This document shows, in pieces, positions 24,805-33,048 of a DNA stretch of 42,652 nt (positions are counted from its first letter, which is position 1; every line of letters starts with the position of its first letter). The position numbers and the translations under genes are program-made. The notes below the pieces were generated by a model that did no database searches, was not told where the DNA came from, and saw only the letters and a list, made by a program, of their open reading frames with translations. The stretch spans positions 1 through 42,652 of the forward strand of contig JAITPM010000037.1 of NCBI GenBank assembly GCA_031289425.1, given 5' to 3'. This DNA is from Fusobacteriaceae bacterium. GTDB taxonomy: Bacteria; Fusobacteriota; Fusobacteriia; Fusobacteriales; Fusobacteriaceae.

Positions 24805-25525
24805 ACTTTTTATATTGTATTTTATATTTTCTCTATTTACTATTAAAATTGTAGGAAAACCTGAAACCACATTTAATAAAAAATCAAAAATTTTATATGT
24901 TTATGACCCATTTGAAGGATTCAACAGAAGAGTCTATTATTTTAATTACGGGCTTGATAAATATATACTTTTCCCAATTATAAATGCTTACAATTTTATT
25001 ACACCAAATTTTGTACAAAAAGGAGTGCACAATTTTTTTGATAATAATAGAATGATAAAAGTTGCAGCTAATTCATTGCTTCAATTTAAAATAAAAAAAG
25101 CTATGAGAGCTGTTGGAAGATTCTCTATTAATGCCTCTGCCGGCTTTGGGGGTCTGATTGACACCTCATCAGCATTGGGAATGCCAATCCCATATGAGGA
25201 CTTTGGACTCACGTTAGCTCATTATGGCGTGGGCACAGGGCCATATTTAGTATTACCTATATTTGGGCCAAGTAACCTCCGTGATGCCATAGGACGTGGT
25301 GTAGATGCCATCAGCCTTGCATATTTGGATCCTTATCTGGCTGCTGAATTATATAGAGAACAATCCAAACCACTGACAGCATTGGATGGTTTGGATACGA
25401 GAAAAAGAACTTCATTCAGATATTATTCTACAGGCTCACCTTTTGAATACGAATATTTGAGATTATTATATGCAAAATATAGAGAGATACAAGTTAAAGC
25501 CAATAAAACTAACACCGCAAAATAA
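24791..25525 (+). CDS. mlaA: MlaA (VacJ) family outer-membrane lipid-asymmetry protein
   Basis: MlaA is a channel in the inner leaflet of the outer membrane that removes misplaced phospholipids. The 244-residue protein shows the family pattern YDPFEGFNRRVYYFNYGLDKY near residue 37, then RFSINASAGFGGLIDTSSALG near 109 (FxxN...GxxGxxD), EDFGLTLAHYGVGTGPYLVLPIFGP near 135 and YREQSKPLTALDGLDTRKR. The start at 24791 has GGGGAG upstream; a codon five residues earlier lacks a site. Classical MlaA is a lipoprotein. Here the signal region (IVGKPETTF) has no cysteine, so it seems to be a Sec-cleaved, non-lipidated form. It overlaps the upstream hydrolase gene. No mla ABC genes are in the window. Confidence 0.93.
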   Translation: MKTNKLFILYFIFSLFTIKIVGKPETTFNKKSKILYVYDPFEGFNRRVYYFNYGLDKYILFPIINAYNFITPNFVQKGVHNFFDNNRMIKVAANSLLQFKIKKAMRAVGRFSINASAGFGGLIDTSSALGMPIPYEDFGLTLAHYGVGTGPYLVLPIFGPSNLRDAIGRGVDAISLAYLDPYLAAELYREQSKPLTALDGLDTRKRTSFRYYSTGSPFEYEYLRLLYAKYREIQVKANKTNTAK

Positions 25526-25531
25526 CATCAA

Positions 25532-25558
25532 CAGTAAAATTTATTACAAATTTTACTG
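25532..25558 (+). other. Hairpin between mlaA and the DUF2156 gene
   Basis: An 11-bp perfect stem CAGTAAAATTT / AAATTTTACTG with a 5-base loop. No T run follows, so it may be an RNA-processing or weak termination site. Confidence 0.4.
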
Positions 25559-25587
25559 AATATCAAGGAGATGAAAACTTAAAATTT

Positions 25588-26466
25588 ATGGACTGGAAAA
25601 GCATAACCATTGATGATAAAGAACTTATTAATGGTTTCATTAAGAACAAATTTGAAACATGTGATTATAATTTTACGAATCAATTTTTATGGAGTCAGGA
25701 GGAAAAAACTCAATACAGAATTACAGAAGATGGGGATGTGATTAGTCTTAGGTCTACATTTATGGATATGATTAATTATTATATGCCTATTTCGAAAACT
25801 GAAAATGTAGAAAATATTAAAAATGAAATAAAGAAAATATTAATACCGGGAAGTAAAGTATGCTTGATTCCTGAAAAATGGTACAATCTTTTGGGTGAAG
25901 AAGATTTTATATGGGAAGAACCTAGATATACTTTTGACTATGTCTATAACTATACAGATCTAGCTACTTTAGCGGGGAGGAAATATTCAAAGAAAAAAAA
26001 TAGAATAAATCATTTCTTAGCCAATTATCCGGATTATAAATATGAGCCTATTACGGCTAAAAATGTATCTAGGGTTATAAAATTTCAAGAAGATTGGTGC
26101 CATGATAAAGAATGTGATATAGTTCCGATACTTAAAAGTGAAAATATGGGAATTCATCAATTACTTAATAATTTCGGTAAACTTGATTATAAGGGTGCTT
26201 TTCTCGAAGTAAATGGAGAAATAGTCTGTTATACATTGGGAGAGCCTATAACCGACGAATACGTGGTTATACATATCGAAAAAGGTATAAATGACTACAT
26301 TGGAAGTTATCAAATGATAAATAAATTATTCCTTGCCAACGAATTTCAAGGATATAAATATGTAAACCGTGAAGATGATTTTGGGAATGAAGGACTAAGA
26401 GAAGCAAAACTTTCGTATCATCCGATATTTTTATTAAAAAAATACGAAATTGTCGGACTCAAATAA
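25588..26466 (+). CDS. DUF2156 (phosphatidylglycerol lysyltransferase-like GNAT fold) protein
   Basis: A 292-residue cytoplasmic protein of the DUF2156 family, which has the double GNAT-like fold of MprF-type aminoacyl-lipid synthases but no membrane part. Recognisable stretches are the N-terminal CDYNFTNQFLWSQEE near residue 30, KYSKKKNRINHFLANYP near 132 and the C-terminal YVNREDDFGNEGLREAKLSYHP near 255, the most conserved block of the family. It probably transfers an acyl or aminoacyl group; the acceptor is unknown. AAGGAG lies 15 bases before the ATG, somewhat far, but a nearer ATG is blocked by a stop. It follows mlaA on the same strand and ends at a terminator. Confidence 0.85.
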   Translation: MDWKSITIDDKELINGFIKNKFETCDYNFTNQFLWSQEEKTQYRITEDGDVISLRSTFMDMINYYMPISKTENVENIKNEIKKILIPGSKVCLIPEKWYNLLGEEDFIWEEPRYTFDYVYNYTDLATLAGRKYSKKKNRINHFLANYPDYKYEPITAKNVSRVIKFQEDWCHDKECDIVPILKSENMGIHQLLNNFGKLDYKGAFLEVNGEIVCYTLGEPITDEYVVIHIEKGINDYIGSYQMINKLFLANEFQGYKYVNREDDFGNEGLREAKLSYHPIFLLKKYEIVGLK

Positions 26467-26498
26467 AATTAAATATTACAACTAAATATTATATAGCC

Positions 26499-26533
26499 AA
26501 AAAACCTGATCAATAATGATGCTCAGGTTTTTT
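26499..26533. terminator. Bidirectional terminator
   Basis: Stem AAAAAACCTGA / TCAGGTTTTTT (26499-26509 with 26523-26533). It serves the DUF2156 gene and, from the other side, hinT. Confidence 0.9.
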
Positions 26534-26565
26534 ATATTTTGGGTAAATTTTATACATTCATCTGA

Positions 26566-26907
26566 TTATTCGACTAATTTTCCTAATTTTTTACCACCTA
26601 ACAAATGAAAATGCAAATGAAAGACTTCTTGCCCACCATTATAATTACAATTTGTGATTACTCTATACCCATCTTCAGCTATTCCCAATTTTTTTGCTAT
26701 TTCTCCTACTGCCAAATACATTTCTCCTATCAATTCTTTATCTTCTTTTTGAATATCATTAACTGTAGGAATTTCTTTTTTGGGTACAATCAAAACATGG
26801 ACAGGTGCAGCCGGATTAATGTCTTTAAATGCTAAAATTTTTTCATTTTCATAAACTATATCTGCCGGGATTTCTCTGTTTATAATTTTTGTAAATATTG
26901 TTGGCAT
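26566..26907 (-). CDS. hinT: HIT-family nucleotide-binding protein HinT
   Basis: A 113-residue purine-nucleoside phosphoramidase. It has the N-terminal IFTKIINREIPADIVYE pattern, FKDINPAAPVHVLIVPKK near 28-45 and the catalytic histidine triad HLHFHLLGG near the C-terminus. Length is normal. It is the last gene of a likely four-gene run (acyltransferase, slyD, rpiB, hinT), 40 bases from rpiB. AGGAGG precedes the ATG. Confidence 0.94.
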   Translation of the reverse strand: MPTIFTKIINREIPADIVYENEKILAFKDINPAAPVHVLIVPKKEIPTVNDIQKEDKELIGEMYLAVGEIAKKLGIAEDGYRVITNCNYNGGQEVFHLHFHLLGGKKLGKLVE

Positions 26908-26947
26908 TATCGTCCTCCTAATATTTTTTTAAAATATTAAAATTTTT

Positions 26948-27382
26948 TTATCTTATTTTTTCTATCTTATCAATTCTTATTTTGTGTCTACCATTTTGAA
27001 ATTCGGAAGTTAAAAATGTATCAACAATATCAAAGGCCAAACTTTCTCCTATTATTCTAGCTCCCAAAGCCAAAATATTGGCATCATTATGCTCTCTTGA
27101 TAATTTAGACATTGTCGTATTGATACAAAGGGCAGCTCTTATCCCCTTTATTTTGTTTGCAGCTATAGAAATACCTATACCGGTACCGCAGACAATGATT
27201 CCAAAGTCTCCTTCATGCGATACTATAGCATTAGCAACATCATGCCCATACTCCGGATAATCCACAGGTTCTGATGAATTAGTTCCCTTATCTATGATTT
27301 CGTACCCATTCCTAATTAAGTGATCCTTAATGGCATTTTTTAATGAATAACCACCATGATCAGCACCCAAAATAATTTTCAC
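26948..27382 (-). CDS. rpiB: Ribose-5-phosphate isomerase B
   Basis: Interconverts ribose 5-phosphate and ribulose 5-phosphate in the pentose phosphate pathway. The 144-residue protein has GADHGGYSLKN near residue 6, DYPEYGHDVA near 41, the catalytic CGTGIGISIAANK near 64 (Cys in the active site), and CINTTMSKLSREHNDANILALGARIIG near 86. Length is typical. The start lies 3 bases after the slyD stop. RpiB and the sugar-phosphate isomerase LacB share this fold; the C-terminus and the single copy favour RpiB. Confidence 0.95.
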   Translation of the reverse strand: MKIILGADHGGYSLKNAIKDHLIRNGYEIIDKGTNSSEPVDYPEYGHDVANAIVSHEGDFGIIVCGTGIGISIAANKIKGIRAALCINTTMSKLSREHNDANILALGARIIGESLAFDIVDTFLTSEFQNGRHKIRIDKIEKIR

Positions 27383-27385
27383 CTT

Positions 27386-27943
27386 TTAATCCTCCCTATC
27401 ATGTCCATGGCAACAACATTCAGCGTCACAACATCCATCATCATCATACTCTTCGTCGCCCTCTTCAAAATCATCAAAAAAAGGTTCTCCTTCTTTTAAT
27501 TCTTGATCTGTAGCATCTCTTACATCTACTATGACTACATTAAATTTAACTGTTTTCCCAGAAAAAGGATGGTTTCCATCAGCTTTTACTTTTTGATCAT
27601 CAATAGCCGTAATTATAAAGTCAAGTTCCTCTCCATCATCCATATCTGCTACAAAATCCATACCCACATATATATCCTCATACTCATCAAACTGACTTTT
27701 GTCCAACTCTACCAAAAGGTTTTCGTCATATTCTCCATATCCTTCTTCCGGCGTAATTAAAACAGATGTTTGATATCCGATTTCCTTTCCATCAATGGCA
27801 TCTTCAATTTTCGGTAAAAATTTATCTGCCCTATGAATATAGCTAAACGGAATATCAGTGCTTGTTGTTTCCAATAATTCATTAGTTTTTTCATCATAGA
27901 CATCAAATTCTAAAGTTACAACTTTGTTTTTTTCTACTTTCAT
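27386..27943 (-). CDS. slyD: FKBP-type peptidyl-prolyl isomerase SlyD
   Basis: A folding helper and metal-binding protein. The 185-residue protein opens with the half-FKBP sequence VVTLEFDVYDEKTNELLE, then PFSYIHRADKFLPKIEDAIDGKEIGYQ near 28. The insert-in-flap chaperone domain covers about 70-125. After HPFSGKTVKFNVVIVDVRDAT it ends in an acidic tail with a Cys/His cluster (DGCCDAECCCHGHDRED), typical of the nickel-binding tail of SlyD. It lies 37 bases from the acyltransferase gene and 3 from rpiB. Whether it serves nickel delivery here is unknown; no hydrogenase or urease gene is visible. Confidence 0.93.
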   Translation of the reverse strand: MKVEKNKVVTLEFDVYDEKTNELLETTSTDIPFSYIHRADKFLPKIEDAIDGKEIGYQTSVLITPEEGYGEYDENLLVELDKSQFDEYEDIYVGMDFVADMDDGEELDFIITAIDDQKVKADGNHPFSGKTVKFNVVIVDVRDATDQELKEGEPFFDDFEEGDEEYDDDGCCDAECCCHGHDRED

Positions 27944-27980
27944 CTTATTATCTCCTATTTTCTAAATTTGTAATAAATTT

Positions 27981-28895
27981 TTATTTATTTTTTCTTTTTT
28001 TGTTTTGGTATAATTTTCTGTACAAGTTCCACCTATCATGAAACCACATCCACTGCTCGGGATGCTCCGATATTACTTTTTCCATTTTATCTATAAGCAT
28101 TTGAACATTGGTTTGGACGTCTTCTTTAAAATTCCCTGTTTTGACTAGTTCTATTTCTTCTTGTATATTTATGGTGCATGTGTTATCATCATCTAAAACG
28201 TTATAAAGAAATAAGAGTGGGATATCGTATTTGAGTGCCAGTGATACAGCTCCGGTTGGTGCAATAGTCTTAGTCCCAAAAAAATTAACTATGGCTCCTT
28301 TATCTCTATGATCGCAGAATAACCCTAGCATATAACCTTTTTTTAAAAATTCTATCAATTTTTTTATGACGTATTTATTTTTTAAAATGATGGTTAGTCC
28401 CATGGTTTTTTCTCTAAATTCCATTATAAAAGAATTGATATAGGGATTTTTTTGTCTTTTAGCCACAGCAACCATTGGAAGTCCAGAAGCTGCACAACAT
28501 GTGATATCTATATTTCCTGTATGCATAAGAGCACAAACTACTCCTTTATTTTTGTTATAAGCAGTTTTACAAACTTCTTTGTTTATAATTTTTATGTTTT
28601 GCGGATTGTCCAAATATTCTTTTATCCAAAGGGAAGAGAGAAATCCTTTTGCCATTATTTGATAAGATTTTTTAGCAATTTTTATTCTCTCGTTTTCAGG
28701 CATATTTGGAAAAGCCATTTCTAAATTAGTGAGAGCAATAATTCTCCTTTTTTTAATTATCATATAAGCAAAATTTGCCATTACCTCTGCCAACTTAAAT
28801 CTGCATTTTTCTGGAAAACATAAAAACATTTTTTTTAAAACTAAAAATCCGACATACTCCAATCTATACCTTATCATTTTTAACAAATTCCTCAT
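27981..28895 (-). CDS. LpxL/LpxM-family lipid acyltransferase
   Basis: A 304-residue membrane-bound acyltransferase of the lauroyl/myristoyl family, which adds secondary acyl chains to lipid A. It has an N-terminal hydrophobic segment, the catalytic HX4D motif as HTGNID (His125, Asp130), GLFCDHRDKGAIVNFFGTKTIAPTGAVSLALKYDIPL near 203, and the C-terminal HPEQWMWFHDRW, typical of the family. The reading frame is open 12 codons upstream (28931), but the ATG at 28895 has AGGTGG five bases before it. A -10-like TATAAT at 28940-28935 also argues against the longer form. The specific acyl donor and position cannot be told; the run continues into slyD. Confidence 0.9.
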   Translation of the reverse strand: MRNLLKMIRYRLEYVGFLVLKKMFLCFPEKCRFKLAEVMANFAYMIIKKRRIIALTNLEMAFPNMPENERIKIAKKSYQIMAKGFLSSLWIKEYLDNPQNIKIINKEVCKTAYNKNKGVVCALMHTGNIDITCCAASGLPMVAVAKRQKNPYINSFIMEFREKTMGLTIILKNKYVIKKLIEFLKKGYMLGLFCDHRDKGAIVNFFGTKTIAPTGAVSLALKYDIPLLFLYNVLDDDNTCTINIQEEIELVKTGNFKEDVQTNVQMLIDKMEKVISEHPEQWMWFHDRWNLYRKLYQNKKRKNK

Positions 28896-28934
28896 TACAC
28901 CACCTAAAAAATCAGTAAAATTACATTGCATACT

Positions 28935-28953
28935 ATTATATCATATTATTATA
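28935..28953 (-). promoter_or_regulatory. Possible promoter region of the acyltransferase run
   Basis: Two minus-strand TATAAT boxes (28953-28948 and 28940-28935) lie in a direct repeat of TATTATATCA. No good -35 is seen for either. Confidence 0.4.
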
Positions 28954-29168
28954 TCACAAATTATAAAATTTTAGAAATTTTTATATTTGTATTGATAAAA
29001 TTTTGTAGTTGTGATAACATGGAATATGGGTAAAAACAATAAAAAATTCTTTATCAATAAACAATTCACGAAACATTTATACTCTAATTATTTTAATATG
29101 AATAGAAATATCTTTTTTAAAAAATCAAGAATAAATCTAAAAATCAAGCATACTTAGGAGACCATAAT

Positions 29169-29720
29169 ATGAAAATAAAAAATAAATTTTTAACAATAGC
29201 ATTATTATTTATTCTTTCCATATCCACCAATGTTTATTCATCTTCTATCAGTAAAGAATTAATGGATGGGTATACATCACAAATAAACCAGTATATGGAA
29301 CGTTTTATAGTTCTGTATAGTGATGATGCTTTAGAAGGTACTCAAAATTTGAAAATCGAAAGTGCCGAAAATTCTGACGATGGTTTAACTATTCTTCGTT
29401 ATTTTGAGGAAGAAAAATTAATATTGAGATATAAGTTTTTTTATTCGACAGAAAATGCAAATCGGTATATAGATTATTATATTATTTCTCCAAAGTTGAT
29501 ATATATAAGTGACGTGGTTCAAGTAAATAGCAGCGAATACATGTCTTCCAGAATGAATGATATCCTATATACTAATGTAAGCAAATATTTGGTAATAGAT
29601 GGCAAATTATACAGATATGCCCCAGATTTTCAATTGGCAACCATCGAAAAAAATACTGATTTATTTTTAACCATTGCCAATTTGGATAAAAACTTTACTT
29701 CTGTTTTAAAAAGTAAATAA
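29169..29720 (+). CDS. Secreted hypothetical protein
   Basis: A 183-residue exported protein of unknown family. The Sec signal is MKIKNKFLTIALLFILSIST to about residue 24, before SSSISKEL. The mature part is mixed alpha/beta with many Tyr and acidic residues (FYSTENANRYIDYYIISPKLIYIS). No catalytic motif or lipobox is visible. GGAG lies 8 bases before the ATG. It is the first of four plus-strand genes with short gaps (29751, 30273, 30928); a shared transcript is possible but not shown. Confidence 0.8.
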   Translation: MKIKNKFLTIALLFILSISTNVYSSSISKELMDGYTSQINQYMERFIVLYSDDALEGTQNLKIESAENSDDGLTILRYFEEEKLILRYKFFYSTENANRYIDYYIISPKLIYISDVVQVNSSEYMSSRMNDILYTNVSKYLVIDGKLYRYAPDFQLATIEKNTDLFLTIANLDKNFTSVLKSK

Positions 29721-29750
29721 TATATAAATAAAAACTTTGGAGGAAACCTT

Positions 29751-30212
29751 ATGTCCTATGAGATAAATTATGATTTAGTGCTGGCACAAGCCAAAAATTT
29801 GGTGGATAAAAATCTACCGTTCTATTCCAATTTGGCTAATATATCTGCCCTTATTATGGAATCTATGCCAAACCTAAATTGGGCCGGATTTTATTTAAAA
29901 GAAAATGATGTATTATTTTTAGGCCCTTTTCAAGGGAGGCCTGCATGTACGAAGATAACTTTTGATCGTGGTGTATGCGGATATTCAGCTACTACAAAAA
30001 AAACAGTAGTAGTTCCTGATGTGCATGAATTTCCGGGACACATAGCATGTGATAGTGCCAGTCAAAGTGAAATAGTCGTGCCGTTAATTATTAATGATAG
30101 TATCTATGGAGTGCTGGATTTAGATGCACCTATAATCAATAGGTTTAGTCAAGCTGATAAAACATTTTTGGAAAATCTGGTAACTAATATTTTACTACCT
30201 TGTCTTATTTAA
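29751..30212 (+). CDS. msrC: Free methionine-(R)-sulfoxide reductase (GAF domain)
   Basis: Reduces free methionine-R-sulfoxide using three conserved cysteines in a GAF domain. The 153-residue protein has NWAGFYL near 43, then GPFQGRPAC with Cys66, GVCG with Cys76 and HIACD with Cys100. The spacings of 10 and 24 equal those of E. coli fRMsr (Cys84, Cys94, Cys118). GVLDLDAP near 120 and the C-terminal helix complete the fold. The start has GGAGG 8 bases upstream. It likely serves oxidative-stress defence in an anaerobe. Confidence 0.94.
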   Translation: MSYEINYDLVLAQAKNLVDKNLPFYSNLANISALIMESMPNLNWAGFYLKENDVLFLGPFQGRPACTKITFDRGVCGYSATTKKTVVVPDVHEFPGHIACDSASQSEIVVPLIINDSIYGVLDLDAPIINRFSQADKTFLENLVTNILLPCLI

Positions 30213-30272
30213 AGTTATATCAAAAAACTAATCTATAATTTAAAAAACCATAAATATTTTAAGGAGGAATTT

Positions 30273-30869
30273 ATGTCTCAATTACCAACTATATATATTA
30301 TCTTTATTATCGTTTTTATTATTGCAGCAGTAGGTATCCCGATTTTTTTTAACAAACGAGCAAAAGCCGTAAGAGAAAATGTAGATACAACTCAATTAAT
30401 GAAGGATACAGTTACTAATTCTTATTCAAATTATTCCGGACTTGAATTGATTGCCGGTGCATCCGGGCAAGAATTTTCTGATGCAGCAAAAGATTTCGCA
30501 AAAGAAGTGGGAAAACGTGCGGCTCTTCGTTTAGTAGGACTCAAAAGACGTGGTGGCTACGAACAAGAGGTAGTCCAATATATAGTAGGATACGATGACA
30601 ATAGAACTGTTTTAATGCCTGTCTATGCTGATTTATTTACAGGATCAATGGTTGCACAATCTGAATATCAAGTAGAGGAAATAAAATATAGTGAATTGAC
30701 TGGACTTAAAGTAAGTGAAGAAAATGGACAAGTAGTTTTCAATAAAAATAAAAATGATAAAATTGTAATAGATGTGAGCGAAAAAGATTTTTTTTCTAAG
30801 GATCAAGCTATAAAATTTGAAAAATACACAGGACATCTCCTTTCTATAAAGACAAGATTAGGATTTTAG
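30273..30869 (+). CDS. Single-pass membrane protein of unknown function
   Basis: A 198-residue protein with one N-terminal membrane segment (TIYIIFIIVFIIAAVGIPIFF, about residues 6-26), followed by a basic stretch and a soluble, probably cytoplasmic domain. That domain includes SGLELIAGASGQEFSDAAKDFAKEVGKRAALRLVGLKRRGGY and a later beta-rich end (VVFNKNKNDKIVIDVSEKDFF). I do not recognise a named family. AAGGAGG precedes the ATG. It lies 60 bases after msrC on the same strand. Confidence 0.75.
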   Translation: MSQLPTIYIIFIIVFIIAAVGIPIFFNKRAKAVRENVDTTQLMKDTVTNSYSNYSGLELIAGASGQEFSDAAKDFAKEVGKRAALRLVGLKRRGGYEQEVVQYIVGYDDNRTVLMPVYADLFTGSMVAQSEYQVEEIKYSELTGLKVSEENGQVVFNKNKNDKIVIDVSEKDFFSKDQAIKFEKYTGHLLSIKTRLGF

Positions 30870-30927
30870 TTCTATTTGTAATATAAACTTTAACGACTAT
30901 AATTTAAAAAAATGGAGGTATATAAAA

Positions 30928-31332
30928 ATGAACGAAGTTGTAAAATTTCTTACTGAAAACCCTATACAATTCTTTTCTACAGTAGGGTTGGATGGGAATC
31001 CAAAAGTCAGACCGTTTCAATTTATGTTCGAATCTAATAGCAAGTTGTATTTCTGTACAGGAAACGATAAAAATGTCTATAAGGAACTTGTAAAAAATCC
31101 AAATGTACAGATTTGCTCGTGTTCTCCGGAATTTAAATGGGTAAGAGTAAGTGCAAAAGTGGTTTTTACTAAGGATACAAAGATAAAAGAAGCAATATTA
31201 AAACATTCTCCTTTCGTAGAATCCATATATAGAAATCCGGCTAACCCGACATTTGAGGCACTATATTTAGATGAAGTGACTGCCGTATTCTATGATTTTT
31301 CAGATAACCCGCCTAAAACAGTTAAATTTTAA
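30928..31332 (+). CDS. Pyridoxamine 5'-phosphate oxidase-fold protein (NimA/NimC-like)
   Basis: A 134-residue split-barrel flavoprotein-like protein. The opening FLTENPIQFFSTVGLDGNPKVRPFQFMFE and the following LYFCTGNDKNVYKELVKNPNVQICS are the usual FMN-binding signatures of small PNPOx-fold proteins. It ends with AVFYDFSDNPPKTVKF. Members may bind FMN, F420 or heme; some reduce nitroimidazoles. True PdxH activity is unlikely because of its short length. GGAGG precedes the ATG, and a terminator follows. Confidence 0.88.
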   Translation: MNEVVKFLTENPIQFFSTVGLDGNPKVRPFQFMFESNSKLYFCTGNDKNVYKELVKNPNVQICSCSPEFKWVRVSAKVVFTKDTKIKEAILKHSPFVESIYRNPANPTFEALYLDEVTAVFYDFSDNPPKTVKF

Positions 31333-31361
31333 AAATAAAGACAGCGATTCTATTTGTTTTT

Positions 31362-31399
31362 ATATCTCTAGTAATATTGGCATGCTAGAGATATTTTTA
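31362..31399 (+). terminator. Terminator after the PNPOx-fold gene
   Basis: Stem ATATCTCTAG / CTAGAGATAT (31362-31371 with 31385-31394) followed by TTTTATC. Confidence 0.85.
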
Positions 31400-31535
31400 T
31401 CATTTAATATTATTATTTCTAAGTATATAATAGATTTTTTATTATAATATTTTTATTATAGTTTTTTTATAAAATATATGGTATATTTAAAGTACAAAAT
31501 TCTTGAAATCTTAGAAAAATTAAGAGGGGGAATTT

Positions 31536-32180
31536 ATGAGTTATAGACTAGTGTTAGTTCATGGATTTATGAAAACTTTTAGAGATATGGAAAGCTTAGA
31601 AAATAATTTGACTTCCTTAGGTTATGAAGTTGATAATTTAAATTTCCCTTTAACTTTTCCATCAATGGATAAATCTGTGAATATACTACAAAACTTTTTA
31701 TTAGATTTAAAAGATGAAGGATTATCAGAAGAAGATGAAATAATTTTAATAGGGTATGGATTGGGTGGTGTTTTGATTGAAAAAACACTATACAATGAAG
31801 AAGTCCAAAAAATTGTAGATAAAATAATATTCATTGCTTCTCCTCTTCGTGATTCTGTAATCAGAAGAAGATTAAAAAGAATTTTCCCAATATTAGATAG
31901 AATATTTAAGCCTTTAAAAGTCTTAAAAAAAGGTAAAAAATTCATTATAAATAACCCCAAAATAGAAATAGGAATAATTATAGGAACAGAATCCTATGGT
32001 TTTTTCAGTAAATGGCTAGGTGAATATAATGATGGAATATATAGCCGAAAAGAATGTGAATTAAATACCGCTAAAGATACTCTTTTTTTGCCATTAATAC
32101 ATAAAGAAATCCATAAAAAAGTAGGAACAGCCAAATATATCAGTGAATTTATTACTAAGGGCAAATTCAATGTATATTGA
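31536..32180 (+). CDS. Alpha/beta-hydrolase-fold protein lacking the nucleophilic serine
   Basis: A 214-residue protein with an alpha/beta-hydrolase layout: LVLVHGFMKTFRDMESL near residue 5 (HGF oxyanion region), a central strand EIILIGYGLGGVLIEK, and a late histidine candidate in LPLIHKEIHKK. In the nucleophile elbow the GHSxGG-type serine is replaced: residues 73-78 read GYGLGG, with Gly75 encoded by GGA. It is therefore probably not a serine hydrolase. It lacks a signal peptide. It might be a non-catalytic partner, or a degenerating gene whose frame is still intact. GGGGG ribosome-binding site precedes the ATG. It stands alone between terminator and AT-rich spacers. Confidence 0.78.
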   Translation: MSYRLVLVHGFMKTFRDMESLENNLTSLGYEVDNLNFPLTFPSMDKSVNILQNFLLDLKDEGLSEEDEIILIGYGLGGVLIEKTLYNEEVQKIVDKIIFIASPLRDSVIRRRLKRIFPILDRIFKPLKVLKKGKKFIINNPKIEIGIIIGTESYGFFSKWLGEYNDGIYSRKECELNTAKDTLFLPLIHKEIHKKVGTAKYISEFITKGKFNVY

Positions 32181-32373
32181 AACAATACGAGTACATGACA
32201 TCAAAACCCAAATAAAATTTTCACATTATTTTATATAAATATTAAAATAATAATATATATTTTGTATATAATTCATTAAATATACACTTTATAATATTAC
32301 TAAATTACTTAAAAACATGATATTATTATATAGTCAATTTTTTTTTAATAATTATTATGAGAGGTGTTTATAA

Positions 32374-32967
32374 ATGAAAAAATTATTTTTTTCTTTATTT
32401 ATTTCGTGTCTAATGGCTATTGGATCCAACAATACTTTATATTATCCTGCTCTCTTAGGAGCTTCTATAAAAGATCAAGGCTCAAAACTATATATATCGT
32501 TTAATTACACACATCAGTCTACACATGGAAGCAATCAGTTTGCAATTTGGATAGAAGATATAACCGGTAAATACATCAAAACATTATTTGTTACAGAATT
32601 TACAGGAAAAGGTGGTTTTAAAAAAAGAGAAACTTCTATACCAAAATGGGTAGCCTCATCCAAAATAGCAAAAAAGAATCTTGAAAGCTTGGATGGATCA
32701 GTAGGCCCCACTCCCAAAAATCCAAATGTAATCTACACTTGGGATTGTACAGATGAAAACAAAAACAAAATCCCGGAAGGCAAATACAAAGTTTTTATTG
32801 AAGGAACTACAAAAGATGACAATGAAATTATATTCAGTGGAGAATTTGAACTATCGGATAATGATACCAACATTACCTCTGACATTAATTTTAACATTGA
32901 ATATATAGGTGATTCGGAAAATAGCAACATGTTAACAAATGTCAAAGGGAAATTTGTAAAAAATTAA
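32374..32967 (+). CDS. DUF2271 family periplasmic protein
   Basis: A 197-residue exported protein. The Sec signal covers residues 1 to about 18 (LMAIGSNN). The mature part carries QFAIWIEDITGKYIKTLFVTEFTGKGG near 55, IPKWVASSKIAK near 90, and YTWDCTDENKNKIPEGKYKVFIEGT near 128. This order is characteristic of DUF2271 (FlgD-Ig-like beta sandwich); members often lie near flavin- or iron-reductase membrane systems, but none is adjacent here. The function is unknown. A GAGGTG site lies before the ATG. Confidence 0.85.
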   Translation: MKKLFFSLFISCLMAIGSNNTLYYPALLGASIKDQGSKLYISFNYTHQSTHGSNQFAIWIEDITGKYIKTLFVTEFTGKGGFKKRETSIPKWVASSKIAKKNLESLDGSVGPTPKNPNVIYTWDCTDENKNKIPEGKYKVFIEGTTKDDNEIIFSGEFELSDNDTNITSDINFNIEYIGDSENSNMLTNVKGKFVKN

Positions 32968-32988
32968 GATTTTAAAAAATTTCAAATA

Positions 32989-33020
32989 AAAATACCCTAT
33001 TATCTAATAAGGTATTTTTT
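32989..33020. terminator. Bidirectional terminator between convergent genes
   Basis: AAATACC / GGTATTT outer stem with a mostly paired inner TATTA/TAATA segment, then TTTTATT. It serves the DUF2271 gene and the convergent propeller-like gene. Confidence 0.75.
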
Positions 33021-33048
33021 ATTATAATATTTTTATTTGTTTATTTGT

